Of a DNA stretch of 18,463 nucleotides, positions 13,303-18,463 are shown piece after piece (the first letter of the stretch is position 1; each line of letters begins with the position of its first letter). Location of the stretch: the NCBI GenBank assembly GCA_964519615.1, contig CAZFIM010000049.1, positions 1-18,463 of the forward strand, written 5' to 3'. The stretch comes from CAZFIM01 sp964519615. Lineage in GTDB: Bacteria; Chloroflexota; Dehalococcoidia; GIF9; UBA5629. The notes under the pieces are model-generated. The model made no database searches and had not been told where the DNA came from. It saw only the letters and a list, made by a program, of their open reading frames with translations. Both the position numbers and the translations under genes were made by a program.

Positions 13303-14600
13303 ACGTGAAAAAGAGACAGATAGGAATCGGCTTGATGGGTCTGGGTGTGATAGGAAGTGGAGTGGCAAAAGCAATACGGGATAAAGCTGTTATTATAGAA
13401 GAAAAGGCGGCAGCACCGGTAGCTTTAAAAAAAATCCTTGAAATCGATACTGCCAAACACGGCATACTCGGGTTAGATAAAAAGCTTTTCACCACGGATT
13501 TTGAGTCTGTAATAAACGATCCGGAAATTGATATAGTAATCGAACTTATTGGCGGTGAGCATCCGGCCTATGAGTTCATCAGCAAGGCGCTGTCAGCAGG
13601 TAAGCATGTCGTGACTGCCAATAAGGAAGTTATGGCCAAGCACGGCTATGATTTGCTCGATTTGGCGCGCAAGCACAAAGTATACTTGCGTTTTGAGGCA
13701 AGTGTGGGTGGGGGAATTCCTCTTATTGCTCCTTTTCAACGAGACCTGGTTGTTAATAATGTGCTGGCCATTTATGGAATCCTGAATGGCACCACGAATT
13801 ATATTCTTACCAGAATGGCAAGTGATGGTCTGGACTTCGATGTAGCATTAAAACAGGCACAGCAGCTGGGCTATGCCGAAGCCGATCCTTCCAACGATAT
13901 CGAGGGCAGGGATACTGCCTATAAGCTTGCGATACTTGCTTCACTTGCTTTCAATACGCGTGTCACCATGGATAACATTCGTCCGGAGGGCATTTCCCGT
14001 CTGCAGGCACGCGATTTTCGCTATGCAAAGGAGCTTAACTATGCGATAAAGCTGCTGGCAATTGCCAAGCAGGTGGATAATTCCATTGAAGTACGTGTTC
14101 ACCCCGTATTTTTATCTGAGGAATCGCTGCTTGCGAAAGTGAGCGGTGTATATAACGCAGTTGATGTTGAGGGCGACCTTGTAGGTAATGTTATTTTCTA
14201 TGGTCAGGGTGCCGGGCCTTCTGCGACGTCAAGTGCAGTAATGGCAGATGTGGTTAACATAGCCTATGACATTATCCATGAAGTCGAGCCCATTACTAAA
14301 AAACCTGGTATGGCAAAGCTTCATATCAAGCCTATGGATGAAATTGAGACGCGCTACTATATAAGGATGGGCATCACCGACCGTTCAGGTGTTCTGGCGC
14401 AGATAGCCAGGGTGTTGGGGGATCATTCCATCAGTATCGCATCGGTCATCCAGAAAGAGACCGATGTGAGCAGCAAGACTGCTGAGATTGTAATAATGAC
14501 CCATCCGGCAAAGGAAAAAGCCGTCCAAAGTGCGTTGAAAGAGATTATCAAGCTGGAAGTATGCACCGAGATAAATAATCTTGTAAGAGTTGAGGACTAG
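13299..14600 (+). CDS. hom: Homoserine dehydrogenase
   Basis: This enzyme reduces aspartate semialdehyde to homoserine, the branch point to threonine and methionine. The 433 residues show the full monofunctional layout: a Rossmann domain with GLMGLGVIGSG (11-21), a catalytic/dimer domain with HVVTANKEVMAKHG, FEASVGGGIPLI, GILNGTTNYILT and EADPSNDIEGRDTAYK, and a C-terminal ACT domain (about 350-425, from YYIRMGITDRSGVLAQIA) that usually gives threonine feedback inhibition. The start ATG overlaps the preceding stop (ATGA), implying coupling; a GTG two codons later is a possible alternative. It overlaps no part of thrC if that gene starts at its ATG. Confidence 0.97.
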   Translation: MNVKKRQIGIGLMGLGVIGSGVAKAIRDKAVIIEEKAAAPVALKKILEIDTAKHGILGLDKKLFTTDFESVINDPEIDIVIELIGGEHPAYEFISKALSAGKHVVTANKEVMAKHGYDLLDLARKHKVYLRFEASVGGGIPLIAPFQRDLVVNNVLAIYGILNGTTNYILTRMASDGLDFDVALKQAQQLGYAEADPSNDIEGRDTAYKLAILASLAFNTRVTMDNIRPEGISRLQARDFRYAKELNYAIKLLAIAKQVDNSIEVRVHPVFLSEESLLAKVSGVYNAVDVEGDLVGNVIFYGQGAGPSATSSAVMADVVNIAYDIIHEVEPITKKPGMAKLHIKPMDEIETRYYIRMGITDRSGVLAQIARVLGDHSISIASVIQKETDVSSKTAEIVIMTHPAKEKAVQSALKEIIKLEVCTEINNLVRVED

Positions 14601-14607
14601 TACAATC

Positions 14608-15660
14608 ATGAGAAAAGGCGTTTTAGCTCGATTTTGTGAATATCTGCCCGTCACGCCGGCTACCCCTATGATTACATTGGGTGAGGGTGATACACCGTTA
14701 ATTCGCTCTGTGACTTTGGAGAAGGAGATTGGATGCGGGGAGCTCTATTTTAAATTTGAAGGCTGTAATCCCAGCGGATCTTTCAAGGACAGAGGTATGG
14801 TGGTTGCCATTGCTAAAGCGGTGGAAGCCGGCAGTAAGAGTGTTATCTGTGCCTCCACCGGCAATACCAGCGCTTCCGCCGCTGCTTATGGCGCCCGCTT
14901 CGGCCTGGAGGTTATTGTTATCGTTCCCAAAGGGAAAATAGCGGTAGGTAAATTTGCGCAGGCTATCGCTTACGGAGCGAAGATCGTTACCATCAACGGC
15001 AACTTCGATCAGGCGCTTACTATCGTGCGCAAACTGATAGAGCAGTATCCGGTCACAATTGTCAACTCTCTAAATCCCAATCGTATTGAAGGGCAGAAGA
15101 CTGGAGCTTTTGAGATAATCGAAGAACTGGGTGATGCCCCGGATTATCATTTTATCCCGGTGGGTAATGCCGGCAATATCACGGCCTATTGGAAAGGATA
15201 TAAGGAGTTTAAATCACTGGGTAAAGCAAGTAAGCTTCCCATAATGATGGGTTTTCAGGCAGCCGGTGCCGCACCTATAGTGCGCGGAAAACCGGTTGAA
15301 AAACCAAAGACCTTTGCCACTGCCATACGTATTGGCAATCCTGCCAGCTGGAAATGGGCGGAAAACGCCCGTGACGAGTCCGGCGGCATCATTGATAAAG
15401 TAACCGATAAAGAGATACTGGAAGCCTATAAACTTATGGCGAGCAAAGAGGGAGTATTCGGGGAGCCCGCTTCTGCCGCGCCGCTGGCGGGATTGATAAA
15501 GATGATAAATAAAGGTATGAATTTCGCCGGGAAAAAGATTGTCTGTATCGTCACGGGCAACGGCCTTAAGGACCCCGGTGTGCCGGTAAAATATGCCGAA
15601 CCTTTCCCCGAATTGCCTGTAGATATGGAAGTCATCAAAAAACATCTGGGGTGGAAATAG
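14608..15660 (+). CDS. thrC: Threonine synthase
   Basis: This PLP enzyme converts O-phosphohomoserine to threonine. The N-terminal substrate motif LGEGDTPLIRS, the PLP lysine in NPSGSFKDRG (K60), the ASTGNTSASAAAYGARFG loop and IPVGNAGNITAYWKGYKE phosphate-binding glycines are all present. I chose ATG 14608 (350 residues), which matches the usual compact N-terminus (MRKGVLARFCEYLPVT); GAGGA ends 11 bases upstream. A TTG at 14590 would add six residues and overlap hom by 11 bp. It follows hom by 7 bp, and the two form the last steps of threonine synthesis; homoserine kinase is not in the window. Confidence 0.96.
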   Translation: MRKGVLARFCEYLPVTPATPMITLGEGDTPLIRSVTLEKEIGCGELYFKFEGCNPSGSFKDRGMVVAIAKAVEAGSKSVICASTGNTSASAAAYGARFGLEVIVIVPKGKIAVGKFAQAIAYGAKIVTINGNFDQALTIVRKLIEQYPVTIVNSLNPNRIEGQKTGAFEIIEELGDAPDYHFIPVGNAGNITAYWKGYKEFKSLGKASKLPIMMGFQAAGAAPIVRGKPVEKPKTFATAIRIGNPASWKWAENARDESGGIIDKVTDKEILEAYKLMASKEGVFGEPASAAPLAGLIKMINKGMNFAGKKIVCIVTGNGLKDPGVPVKYAEPFPELPVDMEVIKKHLGWK

Positions 15661-15674
15661 GAGGTTTCACAATA

Positions 15675-16244
15675 GTGGTAGATAAGGACAAGATTGAAAA
15701 AGCTGCTCTGGAAATGCTAAAAGCTATCGGGGAAGATCCGGAGCGTGAGGGATTGCTTGATACTCCACAGCGGGTAGCGGAAATGTATGTAGAACTATTC
15801 GCGGGTATGGATAAAAACGCCAGTGAAGTTCTCTCAGTGGGATTTGAGGAAGGGCATCGGGAGATGGTTATTTTACGGAATATACCTTTTTATTCGATGT
15901 GTGAGCACCATTTGCTGCCTTTTTATGGCGTTGCACATGTAGGGTACATTCCTAATGATAAGGGCAGAGTAGTAGGCATCAGCAAATTAGCACGGGTGGT
16001 GGATGTGTTTGCCAAACGTCCTCAACTACAGGAAAGAATGACCACGCAAATTGCGGAAGCTATCGTAAGCGCGTTGGAGCCTGACGGTGTCGCCGTAGTG
16101 ATAGAGGCAGAACATCTATGCATGACCATGCGTGGCATTGAAAAGCCGGGCAGCAATGTAGTGACTTCTGCTATGCGGGGTACATTTAGAACGCGTGCGG
16201 TAACACGATCTGAATTTCTCTCTCTGGTACGGGGCACTCATTAA
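15675..16244 (+). CDS. folE: GTP cyclohydrolase I
   Basis: FolE opens the GTP ring to form dihydroneopterin triphosphate, entry to folate and other pterins. The zinc ligands are visible in SMCEHHLLPFYGVAHVGYIP (C76, H79) and LCMTMRGIEKPGS (C149), and the GEDPEREGLLDTPQRVAEMY block is standard. I prefer GTG 15675 (189 residues, close to the family's usual short form), because TAGGAGG at 15658-15664 overlaps the thrC stop and sits ten bases before it. GTG 15651 is in frame and would add eight residues but overlaps thrC and has no ribosome site. It is the last gene of the plus-strand operon and ends 5 bp from the convergent permease gene. Confidence 0.95.
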   Translation: MVDKDKIEKAALEMLKAIGEDPEREGLLDTPQRVAEMYVELFAGMDKNASEVLSVGFEEGHREMVILRNIPFYSMCEHHLLPFYGVAHVGYIPNDKGRVVGISKLARVVDVFAKRPQLQERMTTQIAEAIVSALEPDGVAVVIEAEHLCMTMRGIEKPGSNVVTSAMRGTFRTRAVTRSEFLSLVRGTH

Positions 16245-16249
16245 CCCCG

Positions 16250-17479
16250 CTATTCATGACGTAGTGACTCGATCGGGTCAAGCCTTGCCGCGCGAAAAGC
16301 GGGATATGTGCCTGAGACAAGACCAACAAAAAGTGAAACGACAAGTGCGATAATTACTATTTCCGGCGAGATAGGCGCATTCACAGGATAGCCGCCCAGG
16401 TCCACACCGCTTACCAGAATACATCCGGCAGCAGCTATTAACAGGCCTACTATACCCCCGGTAAGACTGAGCATAGCTGCTTCCACCATAAACTGGCGCA
16501 AAATATCTTTACGACGAGCACCCACTGCTTTACGAATGCCGATCTCACGAGTACGCTCAGTGACGGATACCAGCATGATATTCATAATACCTATACCGCC
16601 TACTACAAGGGAAATAGCTCCAACCGCCCCCAGGAAAAGTGAGAAAATCCCCAGTGCCTCCTGCATGCTTTTTACTATCTCCTGCATATCTATTACGACA
16701 AAATCATCATCATCACCTTCTCTGATGTGATGCCTTTGTCTCAGGATGGTAGTGATCTGATCTGTTGCGGCTGGTATCTCCTCCGGGTTGACGGCCTTGA
16801 CCGCGATCGTCTGTACGGGGCGACCGCGAGTGCTGGTTTCCGTGGATATTTTGGACTGCATAGTGGTGAGGGGTATCATGACATAATCATCGGCGGTGCC
16901 CATCATTCCACCCTTCTTTTCGATTGAGCCGACAACCTCGAATTGTTTTCCCGCTACGCGGATAGTCTGCCCTACGGGGTCGATGTCTTTGAAAAGCTCA
17001 TCTTTTACCTGATTGCCTACAATGGCAACGTTTGTGCGGCGCCGCAGGTCTTCCTCGGTGATAAAGCGGCCTGACTCCACCGGGTAGCTTGTCATGGCCA
17101 GGATATCAGGAGTAATACCGGTAATATCAGTGATAGTATCCTCAGTGCCGAAGCTTACGGTACCCATCTTGACAATCATAGGTGCAACTGCTTCGATAGA
17201 GGGTGCGCGATTAGTGTCTGCCAGTGCCTCTGCGTCTTCCAGCGTCAGACTGCCAGTGCCGCCGGTGACGGAGTTAGTGCTGGTGCCGCTGATATAGATG
17301 GCGTTTGCCCCCATGCTTTCAAATATATTGGTGATATTCTGCTGATGTCCATTGCCGAACGAGACCAGAAATACCACGGCGCTGACGCCGATAACGATAC
17401 CGAGAATGGTGAGAAAAGAACGGGTCTTATTGGACCATAAGGACTGCCACGATGAAATAAAGTTTTCCCAGAAATTCAC
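16250..17479 (-). CDS. MacB/FtsX-family ABC permease
   Basis: This 409-residue permease has the MacB layout: a first helix (about 20-45, TILGIVIGVSAVVFLVSFGNG), a large extracytoplasmic MacB_PCD domain (about 46-265) and an FtsX core with three helices (about 275-302, 330-358, 368-392). TERTREIGIRKAVGARRKDIL before the third-last helix is diagnostic and is given here in part as TREIGIRKAVGAR. The GTG start overlaps the ATPase stop (GTGA), with GAGGAG about eight bases upstream, so the pair is coupled. Such proteins transmit ATPase motion outward to move lipoproteins, peptides or antimicrobials rather than acting as a classical channel. The substrate is unknown. Confidence 0.93.
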   Translation of the reverse strand: MNFWENFISSWQSLWSNKTRSFLTILGIVIGVSAVVFLVSFGNGHQQNITNIFESMGANAIYISGTSTNSVTGGTGSLTLEDAEALADTNRAPSIEAVAPMIVKMGTVSFGTEDTITDITGITPDILAMTSYPVESGRFITEEDLRRRTNVAIVGNQVKDELFKDIDPVGQTIRVAGKQFEVVGSIEKKGGMMGTADDYVMIPLTTMQSKISTETSTRGRPVQTIAVKAVNPEEIPAATDQITTILRQRHHIREGDDDDFVVIDMQEIVKSMQEALGIFSLFLGAVGAISLVVGGIGIMNIMLVSVTERTREIGIRKAVGARRKDILRQFMVEAAMLSLTGGIVGLLIAAAGCILVSGVDLGGYPVNAPISPEIVIIALVVSLFVGLVSGTYPAFRAARLDPIESLRHE

Positions 17480-18156
17480 CGAATTTTCTCCTCGAAAATT
17501 TGACCGTCACGCAGGTAAAGCGTACGCTGCGTGTATGCTGCTATATCCTCTTCGTGTGTAACGATGATGATGGTGATGCCTTTCTCATGCTGCCGGCAGA
17601 GCAAAGACATAATGCTGTGGCTGTTAGTCGTATCCAGATTGCCTGTTGGTTCATCGGCAAAAATCACGTTGGGATTATTAACCAGTGCCCGGGCAATGGC
17701 CACGCGCTGCTGCTCGCCCCCTGACATCTCCGATGGCCGGTGAAAAGCTCTTTTGCCGATACCCACAATCTCCAGCGCTTCCATAGCCCGCTCTCGTTTA
17801 TGATTTGTTCCGTTATAGATCAGCGGCAGTTCCACATTGCCGACAGCTGTCACGCGAGGCAGCAGGTTGAATGATTGGAAAACAAAGCCGATATGCTTGT
17901 TTCTGATGGCGGCGAGCTGGTCGTCATTAAGTCCGCTGACATCCTGCCCGTCCAGCCGGTATGTGCCTTCGGTTGGCCTGTCCAGACAGCCGAGAATATT
18001 CATCAATGTAGATTTGCCTGAACCGGAAGCGCCCATAATGGAGATCATCTCTCCTGCCTGACAGCGGCAGCTGACGTCATTCAAGGCAACGACGTTTATA
18101 TCTCCTGTCTTATATATCTTGGTAATGTTCTCAAGTTCGATCATGTTTTTTGACAT
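17476..18156 (-). CDS. MacB/LolD-type ABC transporter ATPase
   Basis: This 226-residue ATPase belongs to the MacB/LolD/FtsE group. It has Walker A GASGSGKST (about 42-50), FVFQSFNLLPR Q-loop, signature MSGGEQQRVAIARAL and Walker B VIFADEPTGNLD, the last being the hallmark of this group. It should drive the FtsX-type permease encoded immediately downstream. The start ATG 18156 gives MSKNMIELENITKIYK; a second ATG four codons later is also possible, since the ribosome site (GGCGGGTAAAG) is weak. It lies 5 bp after the adaptor gene. Confidence 0.94.
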   Translation of the reverse strand: MSKNMIELENITKIYKTGDINVVALNDVSCRCQAGEMISIMGASGSGKSTLMNILGCLDRPTEGTYRLDGQDVSGLNDDQLAAIRNKHIGFVFQSFNLLPRVTAVGNVELPLIYNGTNHKRERAMEALEIVGIGKRAFHRPSEMSGGEQQRVAIARALVNNPNVIFADEPTGNLDTTNSHSIMSLLCRQHEKGITIIIVTHEEDIAAYTQRTLYLRDGQIFEEKIR

Positions 18157-18161
18157 TTTCT

Positions 18162-18463
18162 TTACCCGCCGAAAGGTGAAAAGAATGTGGTAGAAGGTGA
18201 TCCGAGTTTAACTGTTTCTCCTTCACTGAGGCCGGAAAGGACTTCAGTATATTTGCTGTTGCTGATTCCGATGGTAATAGGACGCTTTTCCGTTTGCATC
18301 GTTGTTTTGTCAACTACTACCTCTGCCCAGTTGCCATCACGTGAACCATAGACAGCCAGATTTGGCACTATGAGGGTATTCTCGCTGCTCTGTGCTTGTA
18401 TAGTAGCGGTAGCGGTGAGCCCGCCTCTCAAGTCTACATCGGTGGGGTCGAGCTGGATGGTGA
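18162..18463 (-). CDS. MacA/HlyD-like periplasmic adaptor subunit, C-terminal part
   Basis: About 100 codons are visible and the frame stays open to the window edge, so the N-terminus is missing. The visible part reads DPTDVDLRGGLTATATIQ, then LIVPNLAVYG, then a hydrophilic strand region and PITIGISNSKYTEVLSGLSEGE, ending in a glycine/phenylalanine tail. The block VDLRGGLTATATI followed by a VPN-x-A strand is the typical end of MacA/RND-type adaptors. It precedes the ATPase and permease genes, completing a MacA-MacB-like operon of split type. A TTG at 18431 is an internal leucine, not a start. Confidence 0.87.
   Translation of the reverse strand, partial: TIQLDPTDVDLRGGLTATATIQAQSSENTLIVPNLAVYGSRDGNWAEVVVDKTTMQTEKRPITIGISNSKYTEVLSGLSEGETVKLGSPSTTFFSPFGG

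Noticed and set aside
15214..15645. Minus-strand open frame of 143 codons inside thrC
   Set aside because: It is a shadow of threonine synthase with no motif or ribosome site.
1..18463. CRISPR array, rRNA, prophage or plasmid origin
   Set aside because: No regularly spaced direct repeats, rRNA segments, phage structural genes or replication genes were seen anywhere in the window.

Overview
The window is a bacterial chromosomal segment of roughly 45-50% GC by eye. It carries an anaerobic (cobalt-early) corrinoid operon, an intact insertion sequence with cargo, a tRNA gene, a threonine/folate operon and a MacAB-type ABC system. The gene content and the exported chelatase suggest an anaerobe. 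A Dehalococcoidia-like Chloroflexota or a Gram-positive-type anaerobe would fit, but nothing here fixes the taxon, so treat this as a weak inference.

Positions 1-9504, all on the minus strand, form one tightly packed operon read from right to left. The order is: exported CbiK-type cobaltochelatase lipoprotein; CbiX-CbiC fusion; BtuF-like lipoprotein, BtuC-like permease and BtuD-like ATPase (corrinoid or metal-chelate import); a DrrA/DrrB-like ABC-2 pair; CbiD; CbiE-CbiT fusion; and a HemW-like radical SAM protein that runs off the left edge. Genes overlap or are separated by a few bases, up to about 40 bp. The best promoter lies just upstream of cbiK, and a perfect 20-bp palindrome covers its -35 region. 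No cobalamin riboswitch was recognised there. Together these genes could insert cobalt, perform several ring-contraction and methylation steps, and import corrinoid. The remaining cbi genes must lie elsewhere.

Positions 9628-11654 are an IS1595-family element of 2011 bp (9636-11646). It has 25-bp imperfect terminal inverted repeats and a perfect 8-bp target duplication (AATATATT). It holds a DDE transposase whose family-typical N-terminus starts at an ATA codon instead of ATG, a 42-residue minus-strand ORF with a strong Shine-Dalgarno, and a 276-residue uncharacterised cargo protein. It landed about 50 bp upstream of the cbiK promoter without breaking it.

Positions 11655-12027 hold several inverted repeats and a tRNA-Pro(GGG) on the minus strand. 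Positions 12028-16244 (plus strand) are a coupled operon: membrane-anchored protein with two degenerate parvulin domains, homoserine dehydrogenase, threonine synthase and GTP cyclohydrolase I. Positions 16250-18463 (minus strand) are a convergent MacA-like adaptor (partial), MacB-type ATPase and MacB/FtsX permease.

The most unusual points are: the CbiX domain whose metal-binding His lies upstream of any normal start codon, with its Shine-Dalgarno inside a hairpin; the exported chelatase paired with a cytoplasmic one; the IS1595 cargo pair; the ATA start of the transposase; and the parvulin repeats that have lost both conserved histidines.
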